From positions 68,562 to 132,561 of the forward strand of contig CAZKEF010000015.1 of the NCBI GenBank assembly GCA_964551735.1: a stretch of 64,000 nt of DNA, read 5' to 3'. The position numbers were made by a program, and so were the translations under genes. Of the stretch, positions 51,296-60,400 are shown in pieces. How positions within the stretch are numbered: the stretch's first letter is position 1; each line of letters starts with the position of its first letter. The notes below the pieces were generated by a model. It made no database searches. It worked only from the letters and a program-made list of their open reading frames with translations, and was not told the DNA's origin. The DNA is from DAOUAT01 sp964551735. Lineage in GTDB: Bacteria > Chloroflexota > Anaerolineae > CG2-30-64-16.

Positions 51296-52447
51296 TCACT
51301 GGTTGTCGCCCAGGTGCACGATCTCGTCGGCTGCCAGGATCGCGATCGTGGCGCCGGGGGCCGTCCGCCCTGCGGTGGTCAGGCGCTCGATCCAGCGTCC
51401 CGCCAGCCGTTGGACGTCGGTCGCCAGCAGGGCGCGCAGGCCGTGGTAGGCCGGCCTGGGGCTGCCGTCGGGGTTCAGCAGGCTGTAGCCGGCCATCTCG
51501 TCGGCCGCGGGCAGGCCCTGGCTCAGGTTCCACACTGTCGCCACTTGCACCCACGGCCATTCGAGCCGGATCCGGCGCCACGCGGCCGCCAGGTAGGCGG
51601 CCTGCTCGCCGGCCGAGACGGTTTGCCAGGCGTCCGCGCCCTGGCCGTCGGTGGTCCACCCCAGCTCGGTGATCCAGACGGGCGCCTCGATGCCGTCGTT
51701 CGCCGCCATGATCGCACGCAGGTCCAGCATCCGCGCCAGGTTCAAGCCATCGCCCGCCCCGCGCGGATCGCCGGGCGGGCGGCCGAACCCGTAGGCGTGC
51801 GCGCCCAGGACGTCGAAGCACGCGCCCGCGCCCGCCTCATACATGGCCCCCAAGAACCGGCGGTCGTCGGCCGCGCCGCCGCCGCCGTTGGTCGGGGCCA
51901 ACCCCGCGCTCACGACCGTGGCGCCGGGGTTGGCCGCTTTGATGGCCGCGTAGGCCCGGCACAGTAGCGCCGTGTAGGCCGCGGGATCCGGCGGCCGGCC
52001 CGCCCACTCCCGGCTCAGGTTGGGCTCGTTCCAGACGATGTACGCCGCCACCTGGCCCCGGTAACGCCGGGCGACGGCTGCTACGAAGTTGTCATAAGCG
52101 TCAAGGTTGAAGGGCGAAATCCCGTTGTCCTCCGCCGGCCGCAGGGCCCAGTCAGGCGGATGGTCCAGCCGGGCGATCAACCCCAGGCCGTAGTAGCCGG
52201 CCGCCTGCACCGCGAAATCGGGCTGCTGCCAGTGCCATTCGCCGGCCGTCGGTTCGATGTCGCGCCACGGGAACACCTGGACGACGCGTTCATACCCGCC
52301 CTCGGCCGCCAGCCGGTAGATCGTGTCGTCGGCCTGCAGGATGTGGATCGCAGGCACGAGGCCGCGGCCGGTTTGCCCGGCGCCGGTTGCCGCGCCCAGG
52401 AGGAGCAGCGGCGCCAGCAGAACGATCCAACGCACTGCTCTGAGCAT
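51296..52447 (-). CDS. Clan-A glycosidase-like secreted protein, ended early by TGA
   Basis: About 383 residues with a signal peptide or anchor (VRWIVLLAPLLLLGAATGA). A TIM-barrel follows with the two catalytic Glu of clan GH-A: acid/base in AAYIVWNEPNLSREW and nucleophile in VWITELGWTTDG. It ends EIVHLGDNQ then TGA, where TGG (Trp) would be expected. ATG 52447 is chosen; ATG 52543 would overlap the BNR gene. Substrate unknown. Confidence 0.8.
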   Translation of the reverse strand: MLRAVRWIVLLAPLLLLGAATGAGQTGRGLVPAIHILQADDTIYRLAAEGGYERVVQVFPWRDIEPTAGEWHWQQPDFAVQAAGYYGLGLIARLDHPPDWALRPAEDNGISPFNLDAYDNFVAAVARRYRGQVAAYIVWNEPNLSREWAGRPPDPAAYTALLCRAYAAIKAANPGATVVSAGLAPTNGGGGAADDRRFLGAMYEAGAGACFDVLGAHAYGFGRPPGDPRGAGDGLNLARMLDLRAIMAANDGIEAPVWITELGWTTDGQGADAWQTVSAGEQAAYLAAAWRRIRLEWPWVQVATVWNLSQGLPAADEMAGYSLLNPDGSPRPAYHGLRALLATDVQRLAGRWIERLTTAGRTAPGATIAILAADEIVHLGDNQ

Positions 52448-52529
52448 ACCGACCACTGACCGCCAACCGCTGACCGCCGCCGCATTTTCACGGGCCGTAG
52501 CATCGCATGCGGCATGGGCATCTGCCCTG

Positions 52530-54533
52530 CTAATGAGCGCCATAGCCCACCCCCTGCCAGATGCCCCGGTCGCTGGCCACGTAGACCGCCTGCCCGTCGG
52601 GGCTGAACAGGATGTCGCGCACCGACGCGGCCGTCAGGCATCCATCCCAGGCCGGCCGCCAGGTGGCCCCGCCGTCATCCGTCAGGTACAGCCCCATATG
52701 GCGCGTGCCGGCGAAGGCGATGCGGTCGTCGCTAGGGCTGACCGCTAGCGCGGTGACCGTGCGCCCGGCCAGGCCCATGCCCCAGCGACGCCAGGTCCGC
52801 CCGCCATCGGGGCTGCGCCAGAGCCCGTCGGTGGCGCCGGCGTAGAGCGTGGCCGGGTCGCGCGCGTCGGTCATGACCACGAAGACCGTGGGGGCAGCCC
52901 CAGGGAAGGGGAGCGGCTGCCAGGCCAGCCCCTCGGCATCCCACCGGAACAGCGCGTCCTCGGCCCCGGCGTACAACTGGCCCGCAACGCTCCGGTGGAT
53001 GGTGGCTACCGGGCGGACGTCGCCCAGGCCCTCCCACCGGGCGACCCAGTTCCGGCCGCCGTCATGGCTCTCGTGCACCCGGCCGAAGGCCACCCACGCG
53101 TGCAGGTGGTCGGGGTCGGCCGGGTCAACGGCCAGGCCAGCGATGCCAGCGCTGCTCAGCTCAGACACGACTTCGGCCCAGGTCTGGCCACCATCGGCGC
53201 TGCGGAACAGGCCGCCGGAGCAGCCGGCATAGGAGGCATGGGATGTGGCCGATGGGCGGGGTGCGGCGTAGGGGTGGGGAGACCCCGCCCCTACGGCCAG
53301 TGACAGCACCGGCCGGCCTTGCAGGTCGGGGACCGCCGACCATGTTGCGCTGCCTGGGGCTTTTCGGTAGAGGCCGGAACGTGTGCCGGCCAGCAGGCTG
53401 CCCGCAGCGTCCCAGGCGAGCACGTTGACGTCGGGATAGCCCAGGCCGTCGCTGCGTCGCTGCCAGCTCTGCCCGCGGTCACTGCTGGCATAGAGGCCAT
53501 CCCAGGCCGCGGCATAGACCATGGCCGGATCGGCCGGTGAGACGGCCAGGTCGAGGATCTTGTCGCCCGGCCGCAGCCCTGCGTCGCGCACCGCCCACGT
53601 GCCGCCGCCGTCGGCCGAGCGGGCGACCTGCCCCGTCAGCGCCGCGTACACGCTGCCGTCGGCGCCAACTGTGAAGGCGTGGATGCGCCCCTCCAGATCG
53701 GCGATGGGCCGCCAGGTCACGCCGCCGTCGGCTGACCGGTAGGCGCGTTCTGTCGTGCTGGCATAGGCCGCGCCGCCCGGCCGCGGGTCAAGCAGCACGG
53801 CCGAGACATAAGCCTGGGCCAGCGCCTGGTCCGCCTCAGGTGGGCCGCCGGCCGCGGGCGCCCAGGTCGCGCCGCCATCGCGGCTGACCCACGGCCCCGC
53901 CCCCGCCGTGCCGACCAGCAGGGTGCGGCCGTCGGCCGAGACGGCGATAGCCAGGGCTGCTGGTCCTGCCTGCCCCGCAGCCAGGGGGACCGACTGCCAG
54001 TTGTCCGCATCGTTGGACCGGAACAAGCCGTCCGCGGCGGCTGCGTAAAGCTGGCCCTCATCGTCCTCGGCCAGCGCGTAGACGACGTGCTCGCGCAGTC
54101 CGGCCGGCTGCCAGGCCGCGCTCGTTCGCCGGCGGGTGTAGAGGCCCGCGCGCGCGGCGACCCACCACCGGCCGCGGACGGCGTCCCAATGCACCGCGTA
54201 GACAGGGCTGCCCCCGAGGCCCGCGTCGTCTGCGATCCACGAGCGCCCGCCGTCGTCGGAGCGCCACAGGCCGGGCGGCTCGTATGTGCCCGCGTAGAGC
54301 ATGGCCGGGTTGTTCGGCTGCATGGCCACGGTCACAGCCATCGCGTAGGCGGGCAGGCCTTGCACATACGGCTGCCATGCGAAAGCGCTGCCGGCGTCCA
54401 CGCTGATGCCCTGACTACCGGCCATAAAGTGCGGCGCGGCGGGGAGCAGGGGCCAGGCCAACAGCAAACTTGTCGCTGCAAGGAGTGCACCCGCGGCGAG
54501 AAACAGGCGCTTACGTACTATTTCTCGTGCCAT
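52530..54533 (-). CDS. Secreted BNR/Asp-box propeller protein
   Basis: About 667 residues. A signal peptide or anchor (LFLAAGALLAATSLLLAWPLL) is followed by at least nine Asp-boxes, such as SDDGGRSW, SRDGGATW, SADGGVTW, SSDRGQSW, SHDGGRNW, SPDGGRTW and TDDGGATW. It is a VPS10/sortilin-like double propeller, probably outside the cell and carbohydrate- or protein-binding. ATG 54533 with AGGAGG is chosen. A 34-bp palindrome (53265-53298) adds SPHPYAAPRP to a blade. It heads the operon containing the glycosidase-like gene. Confidence 0.85.
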   Translation of the reverse strand: MAREIVRKRLFLAAGALLAATSLLLAWPLLPAAPHFMAGSQGISVDAGSAFAWQPYVQGLPAYAMAVTVAMQPNNPAMLYAGTYEPPGLWRSDDGGRSWIADDAGLGGSPVYAVHWDAVRGRWWVAARAGLYTRRRTSAAWQPAGLREHVVYALAEDDEGQLYAAAADGLFRSNDADNWQSVPLAAGQAGPAALAIAVSADGRTLLVGTAGAGPWVSRDGGATWAPAAGGPPEADQALAQAYVSAVLLDPRPGGAAYASTTERAYRSADGGVTWRPIADLEGRIHAFTVGADGSVYAALTGQVARSADGGGTWAVRDAGLRPGDKILDLAVSPADPAMVYAAAWDGLYASSDRGQSWQRRSDGLGYPDVNVLAWDAAGSLLAGTRSGLYRKAPGSATWSAVPDLQGRPVLSLAVGAGSPHPYAAPRPSATSHASYAGCSGGLFRSADGGQTWAEVVSELSSAGIAGLAVDPADPDHLHAWVAFGRVHESHDGGRNWVARWEGLGDVRPVATIHRSVAGQLYAGAEDALFRWDAEGLAWQPLPFPGAAPTVFVVMTDARDPATLYAGATDGLWRSPDGGRTWRRWGMGLAGRTVTALAVSPSDDRIAFAGTRHMGLYLTDDGGATWRPAWDGCLTAASVRDILFSPDGQAVYVASDRGIWQGVGYGAH
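53265..53298. repeat. GGCGTAGGGG palindrome inside the BNR gene
   Basis: GGCGTAGGGGTGGGGAG with CCCCGCCCCTACGGCC, a common CCGTAGGGGCGGGGT-type bacterial repeat. It is in frame, read as a Pro/Ser-rich loop in a propeller blade. Confidence 0.75.
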
Positions 54534-54705
54534 GGCGGACCTCCTTGGTGTCACGTACTGCTTCGGGACGGCGGCCATGTCGCGGGCGACACAAGCGGGG
54601 GTGAAAAGTCAGTGGTCCACGTTCATCCGCGCCCGTCCGCGTATCGTTTTCAGATCAGGTTCACGCAGGGCTGCATGGATAGGGCCACCAGATCCTGCTG
54701 GACTA

Positions 54706-54734
54706 ATGATATCATCATGTGTGCGAGAAGTCAA
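54706..54734 (-). promoter_or_regulatory. Promoter of the BNR/glycosidase operon
   Basis: TTGACT (54734-54729), 17 bases, TATCAT (54711-54706) on the minus strand; the leader is about 165 bases. It lies in an A+T-rich patch (54700-54800) that contrasts with the G+C-rich surroundings. Confidence 0.75.
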
Positions 54735-54784
54735 TAAGTAAATTATGTCTGAATAACGATTGTAACATTTTCAAAACAATATAC

Positions 54785-54813
54785 TTGACAACTGATGGAT
54801 CAACTGCTAAGAT
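54785..54813 (+). promoter_or_regulatory. Promoter of the XRE-cupin regulator
   Basis: TTGACA (54785-54790), 17 bases, TAAGAT (54808-54813). It is divergent from the BNR operon promoter 50 bases away, so the regulator could control both from the shared A+T-rich region. Confidence 0.7.
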
Positions 54814-54882
54814 CCGCGTGTTTCATGTGGTTATGACTCGTGACTCATTGAATTCCTGGCACTGACGATCAAGAGGACTGAT

Positions 54883-55512
54883 ATGGCGGATAACCTGGCT
54901 CAAAACGGGAGACCGCAGCGCCTCGGCTCCCGGTTGCGCGCGCTTCGACAGGAGCGAGATCTCTCGCAGCGGGCGTTGGCAGAGCGCTCCGGCCTATCTC
55001 CCAATGCGATCTCCCTGATCGAGCGAGACGAGATCTCGCCCAGCGTCGCCACCCTGCAGCGGCTGGCCGGCGCGCTGGGCGTCAAGATGAGCTATTTCTT
55101 TGATGAGACGACCCAGGCGAGGGTGTTGCACGTGCGGTCCGGCCAGCGGCCGGTGATTCGGGCCACAGGTCTGAGCATTGAGGGGTTGGGCGCGCGCCTG
55201 GCCGGCCAACAGATGGAGCCCTTCCTCGTCGTGTTAGCCCCCCGTGCCGAGATGGGCATGGGGCAGGTCGGGCACGCGGGGCATGAGTTCGTCTGCTGCC
55301 TGGCAGGGCGTGTGCAGTACGAGATTGACGGCATCAGCTACCTGTTGGCCGCGGGCGACGTCCTGCTGTTCGAGGCGGACCTGCTTCACCGCTGGGGCAA
55401 CCCCGGCGACGAGGAGGCGCGCTTGCTGTTGGTGCTGCAGGCAGCAGCCGGGGCGCAAGAGCCCGCGCGGCGGCACTTTGCCGATTATCCCTCGGTAACT
55501 TACATGGGGTGA
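54883..55512 (+). CDS. XRE-family regulator with C-terminal cupin
   Basis: 209 residues. A helix-turn-helix comes first (LRALRQERDLSQRALAERSG, LSPNAISLIERDEISPSVAT). The cupin sensor domain follows (GHEFVCCLAGRVQYEIDG, LLAAGDVLLFEADLLHRWGN), with His residues for a metal or ligand. Such regulators respond to small molecules. ATG 54883 with AGAGGA. Its 3' end overlaps the convergent CHAT gene by 13 bases. It may regulate the divergent BNR operon; a link to CHAT genes is only positional. Confidence 0.9.
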   Translation: MADNLAQNGRPQRLGSRLRALRQERDLSQRALAERSGLSPNAISLIERDEISPSVATLQRLAGALGVKMSYFFDETTQARVLHVRSGQRPVIRATGLSIEGLGARLAGQQMEPFLVVLAPRAEMGMGQVGHAGHEFVCCLAGRVQYEIDGISYLLAAGDVLLFEADLLHRWGNPGDEEARLLLVLQAAAGAQEPARRHFADYPSVTYMG

Positions 55513-57362
55513 TCGTGCCGACTGCCGCCCGTGCCCCTGCCCCACACCACCCGCGCGTTGGGGTGCGCGTAGACGCTGTAGGCCAGCCAGGTGGGATCGC
55601 CAGGCTTGAGCGCACGCAGATGGTCGCGCGCGGCCCAGGCCGCCTTGCCGATCGTCTCGCCGGCCTCGATGGCATCGTAGAAGACTCGGGCGAACGCGCC
55701 TGCCAACGCGTCATCCACCGCCCACTGGGGCGCGACGAAGGCGCCGCAGCGCGCGCTGCCTACCACCTTCGCGGCCCAGCCGCCCAGCCCGGCCAGCGCC
55801 CAGCCGCCCCCGCCAACACGGCACGCGCTCCAAAATACCAACGGACGCGCCCGGCGGATGCGTTCCTGCCGCGCGCCGTGAATATCCGTGGGACGCAGCC
55901 GGCCGTCAGGGAGCGCCAGGGGCGCCTCGTTGGGGGTTTCGGGCGCCAGGTGTCCGTGTCCCACGAAATGCCACAGGTCGAACCGGCCATCGTCCAGCAG
56001 CGCCTCGACCGCAGCCAGGGTCGGCGGGTCTGGGCAGATCATATCCACCCCGTGGCGCTCAGCCCGCTCCCGTAGATATTGCCGTTCTTCGGCTGCATGA
56101 CACAAAGCCGCCATGTTGGGCACCGCTCCGGCCTCCACGCAAGCCAGGCGGCGCACGATGATCTCGCCCGCACCGCACCCATCGCCGGCCAGCCAGCGCG
56201 TGATCTGAAAATGCGCGCAGAAGAACTCGTCAATGATCCGGTCGGGGTCGCTGGCATCGTAGGGGCGCACCATTTCCCACGGGATCCAGGGCTCATCGGT
56301 GGTGACCTGCAGCGTCCGGACGCGGTCCCAACTTCGCAGCAGGGCGCGGCGCAGCTCCGCGGGGAAGAGGCTTTCCCACATTTCGTGCCCCATGCCGGCC
56401 AGGCGGTCTTCGATCTGCGCCGGGGTGAGCTGCGCGCCGCCGACGTCGTACCCTTTCTGCAGGGTTTCCAGGGTGTCTCGCAAGTGGGACTGGTAGGCCA
56501 GTGCAGAAGCATAGCCAGGGAGGGTCACCTCGGGGAACGCCTGGTAGTGATGGGGGGCCGCGCCGCTGGGCGAATGCAGGATGTAGCCCAGGGCGATCCC
56601 GCCGTCCCGCGGGATGACGGTGACGCGCAGATCCAGGTCCGGTGGCCGGACGCCGGCGCTGGCGAAACCCACCGCGGCGGTGACCTCTTGCGCCGGCGCC
56701 TCGGTCGCCTCGGCCTCCGTGACTTCGATGGCCAAGGCTGCAGTGCCCACCACCATGCCCGCCTGGCGGAAATCCAGCCGCAGCGCCTTGACGCCAGCGC
56801 GCCGGCCCGTAACGTAGAAGACGACCGGCTCTGAGTCGCGATCCGGGAGCACCTCCAGCGGCTTGACCGCCGTGCCGGCGACCTCGAAATCGGCCGGGGA
56901 GGCCTGGAGATGGACCTCCAGCGCGCCGACCGCCACGTGCAGCGCTTCGGCGAGCGCGCTGTCGGGGGTGGGTGTGCGGGTCAAGCCCACCGTGATGACT
57001 CCGCGGCGGCCCAACGCCAGGCGTGATGGCGCGGTGATGTCGGTGTAGCGGGTAACCAGGGCGGGCGTTGGCTCCGATGTCGCTGTGCTTTCCGGCCACC
57101 AGTCTGTGTGGTACCGGATGCTCGCCTGGGCTTGTGCCAGGTCAGCCACGCTGTCGATCAGCCGCTGGTGCGCGGCCGGGTAGGACGCGAAGAGATCCAG
57201 GATCTGGGCGTTGATCACGGATTCGCGGCCGGGATCCCGCGCCAACTGCGCCAACAGTGCATCGAGCCGGGCCTCGAATGCCGGCCAATCGTCGCCCACC
57301 AGCGCCGGCAGCTCGGGCCGCACGCGCTCGATGGCCCGTGCCAGGAAAAGCCATGTAGTCAT
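55500..57362 (-). CDS. CHAT-domain protease-like protein 1
   Basis: 620 residues. An N-terminal helical part is followed by a beta-rich middle (about residues 105-260), then a CHAT caspase-like domain with catalytic His469 (LWHFVGHGHLAPE) and Cys514 (VFWSACRVGGGG). No TPR repeats, signal peptide or transmembrane segment. The Cys motif is SACRVGG where neighbours have SACETG. It is the third gene of a three-CHAT run and may be a protease activated by, or a substrate of, the TPR-CHAT proteins upstream. ATG 57362 has AAGGGGG upstream. Confidence 0.85.
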   Translation of the reverse strand: MTTWLFLARAIERVRPELPALVGDDWPAFEARLDALLAQLARDPGRESVINAQILDLFASYPAAHQRLIDSVADLAQAQASIRYHTDWWPESTATSEPTPALVTRYTDITAPSRLALGRRGVITVGLTRTPTPDSALAEALHVAVGALEVHLQASPADFEVAGTAVKPLEVLPDRDSEPVVFYVTGRRAGVKALRLDFRQAGMVVGTAALAIEVTEAEATEAPAQEVTAAVGFASAGVRPPDLDLRVTVIPRDGGIALGYILHSPSGAAPHHYQAFPEVTLPGYASALAYQSHLRDTLETLQKGYDVGGAQLTPAQIEDRLAGMGHEMWESLFPAELRRALLRSWDRVRTLQVTTDEPWIPWEMVRPYDASDPDRIIDEFFCAHFQITRWLAGDGCGAGEIIVRRLACVEAGAVPNMAALCHAAEERQYLRERAERHGVDMICPDPPTLAAVEALLDDGRFDLWHFVGHGHLAPETPNEAPLALPDGRLRPTDIHGARQERIRRARPLVFWSACRVGGGGWALAGLGGWAAKVVGSARCGAFVAPQWAVDDALAGAFARVFYDAIEAGETIGKAAWAARDHLRALKPGDPTWLAYSVYAHPNARVVWGRGTGGSRHDHPM

Positions 57363-57386
57363 GTTGGTCCCCCTTCGAAAATGCCA

Positions 57387-57413
57387 GTCATCCTGAGCGC
57401 GTCGAAGGATGAC
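57387..57413. repeat. GTCATCCTGAGCG...AGGATGAC palindrome
   Basis: A 27-bp palindrome of the common GTCATCCTGAGCGxxxxCGAAGGATGAC type in the 72-base gap between two CHAT genes. It could weaken, but need not end, transcription of the third gene. Confidence 0.75.
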
Positions 57414-57434
57414 GCTTTGCCAGAAGCCGCACCG

Positions 57435-60400
57435 TTATACTCCCGTCAGGCAAAACGCGGCCCACCAGAACGGATGCGCAAACTGGCGGGCGTTGGGATC
57501 GGCCTGCAACATCCGATCCACGTATAGATCGGCGGCGACGGCCTCGGGCATGCGGTAGCCTGCCAGCGCTGGCACATCCTGTTTGAAGTACTCCGCCATC
57601 TCCCGGTTGGTCGTGTCCCGCAGCCAGATTTGAGCCGCGCGCAGCGCCTCGGCCGGCGCCAGCCCCTCCTTGCGCCACAGCCGGTAGAAGCGTTCCATCA
57701 GCATGGCCGTGCTCCGATCGTTGACCGACCACAACGAGGCCACCACCCCTGCCACGCCGGCCTGCATGAACCCCGCCGGCAAGCTGACGACCTCATCGGG
57801 CAGGGCCGTCCCCGGGACGCCGGTCTCGCAGGCGGAGAGGACGGCCAGGCGCGCATGGTCCAGGCGCATCTCGAGGAGGTCGCGCAGGGTGAGGTTCTGC
57901 CCACGCGCGAGGAGCATGCCGCTTTCGAGAGGCTGGGCCCAACCGGCCCAGCCATGGGTCGAGAAGTGCAGGACAGCGCTGCGGGCGAGCTGTTCGAGAA
58001 CGGCCTGGCGGGTGGCATCGCTGCCGCGCAACGGGGTCGTGCGGTCGGCCGGGAAATAGGAGAGGATGGCGTCAACTTCCAGCGCCGAGAAGTTCAGCGA
58101 ACCGTCGGGATTGTCAACGGCTGCGATGCTGGCAGGCTGAATGCGGCCGGCCGACGCGCGCGCGGTCGCCAGGACGCGCGCGCTGGGGGCATAGGCGAAC
58201 GTCAGCGCATCCAGCGCATAGCGGCGGCCGGTCGGCGCTTCGGGCGCCGGTATCCAGGCGGCATGGAGCGGCAGGAGGGACAGCAGGCCGATAGGGATGA
58301 GGGCCGCCACTCCCGCCGTACCGCTTTCCTCACCGTCACGAGGGGAGAATCCTGGGGCAGAGCTCAGGTGTTCGACCACCGGCCCCATGAGCACATCCCA
58401 GAGCCACCGGGTCATGTTGTCCAGCGCGGTGAACCAGGCCCGGCGGGCTTCGGGGTCAGTTGGCCGCAGGCGCCATCGATCATAGGCGCCCAGGTAGCCG
58501 CCCAACGCAGCCACATCTGCCGGCCCTTGGAGCCTCTCCGATAGTTCCGCCTGGCGCAGGCGATCCAGCGGGAGGACTTCGACCGGGACGGGGGCATCGG
58601 GTGGATGGACGACCAGCGCGAAGCTCTCCGCTGTCCGGGCGACGAGGTAGATCAAGGCCCTGGCCGGAGCGGTCTCGCCTTGCTCGGACGGATCCGGCGC
58701 GATCGCGCTTTGGACCTGGGCAAAGGTCGGCGGCCGGAAGAAGTCCTGGTAGCCGGGCGCCTGGCGGATGGCGGCGATGGCGGCGGCCAGCTCATCGCGG
58801 GCGTCGTTCATGTCTCGAGCGAAGGCGTCGTCGGTGGAACCCGGCGCGCCGGTGGAAGCGCCCGGCGGCTTCTCGGCGGCCCGCCGCAGGGCATCCATGC
58901 GCTGAGATGCCTGCTGGTAGCGCGCCAGCAGATCGGCGCGGCCCAGGGCCGGCAGGTTGTCCAGATCCCGGCGCGTCTGCTCTGCCGCCTCTGCCAGCAG
59001 CCGCGCGCGGCCGCGCTCCAACGCGACCACCGCGCCGGCCAGGTCGCCGCAGCGGATCAGGGCATGGGCCGCGTCCAGGGCGATCCTGTCGGCATCTTGG
59101 ATCCAGTTTTCTTTTTCCCGCCGCAGGAGCTGGGCGGAAAGCAACTCATCCACGGCTTCCAGGGCGAAGCCGTAGCCCTCCGCCGCCTCCGACCAGGCGC
59201 GTCGCTCGACCGCCCAGTTCGCCCAACTGCGCCCCGCGGCCAGGACCATGCTCGGCTGGGACAGCGTTCCCTTTCGGCAGGCGTCGCGGAAGGCGTCCAC
59301 CGCTGCCTTCAGGTCAGCCGGCTCGCCGTTGAGCCGATAGCGGCTCTCCCGGGCATGGCCCAGGTAGTAGAGGACGTTGGGAAGGTTCGGGGATCCGGGC
59401 GATGCCAGCGCGATCCCCTGCTGCAAATGGGTGACAGCGGCGTCCAGGCGCGCCCGCGATCGATCCTGCAGGTAGGCGTTGTATTCGGCGGTCCCCAGCG
59501 TAAACGCGGCCGCGTCGTGTTCTGCCGGGTGCGCCTGGCTGAGGTCGTAGGCTTCCGTCAGAACCGCCAGCGCGTCCGCCATGTCGTGGGAGTCGGCCGT
59601 CTCGCCGTGGCGCGTGACGAGCGCCGCGCCCAGGTTGATCTGATGGCGGGCCCGCTCCTGCGAGCCGGCAGGCGCACCTGCCACGGCTTGGCGGAGGAAG
59701 GCGATGGCCCGTTCCAGGTCGCGCGGGTCGTGGGTGTGCATGAAGCGGGTGCGCAGCCCGTCGCCCAGGTTGTTCATGCGCGCCGCTTGCAACGCGCTCG
59801 CGGCCGGCGCAAGGTCCACGGCGGCCTGCCAGTAGCCGATGGCCTGGTCGAGGTACGTCAGGCCGCCGGTGCGGGCGTACAGGTCGTACAGGGCGTTGCC
59901 CAGGTTGTTGAGGTGGGGCGGCCGCTCCGGGGAGTCGGCCGCGTCCAGCTTGACCGCCTGCAACAAGTGATCGACCGCTTCTTCGAGATCCTGTTGGTTG
60001 CCTTGCGCGAGATGGCGCATGCGCAGCGCGGTGCCCAGGTTGGACAGGATGGCCGGCGTTTCGGGCAGGAGGTCAAGGGCCCTGCGGCAGGCCTCGATGA
60101 TCGCGTCCAAGTCTCCGGCGGCCGGCGCCAGTTCGTACCGGACCGACAGGCCGCGGGCCAGTTGGTCGAGCGCGTGGCCGCGAAGCTCCGAGTCCGGGGG
60201 GGCCAGCCGGCTGGCCTTTTCCAGGGCCGCGATGCTTTCATCCAGGTCCACGCGCTGTTTGAGAAGCTGGTAATGCTGGCCCGCGGCCGTGCCCAGCATC
60301 AGCAGGCGCTCGGCCTGGGTCCTGGCGTCATCGTCAGGGAGGTCAGCGGCCCGGCGGAAGCAACCGAGGGCGGCCTCGAGGTCTTCCGGGCTGTTGGTTT

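Noticed and set aside
51296..51298. Selenocysteine as the meaning of the in-frame TGA
   Set aside because: The position looks like a Trp (TGG) in context, there is no redox motif around it and no stem-loop of bacterial SECIS type was evident just downstream.
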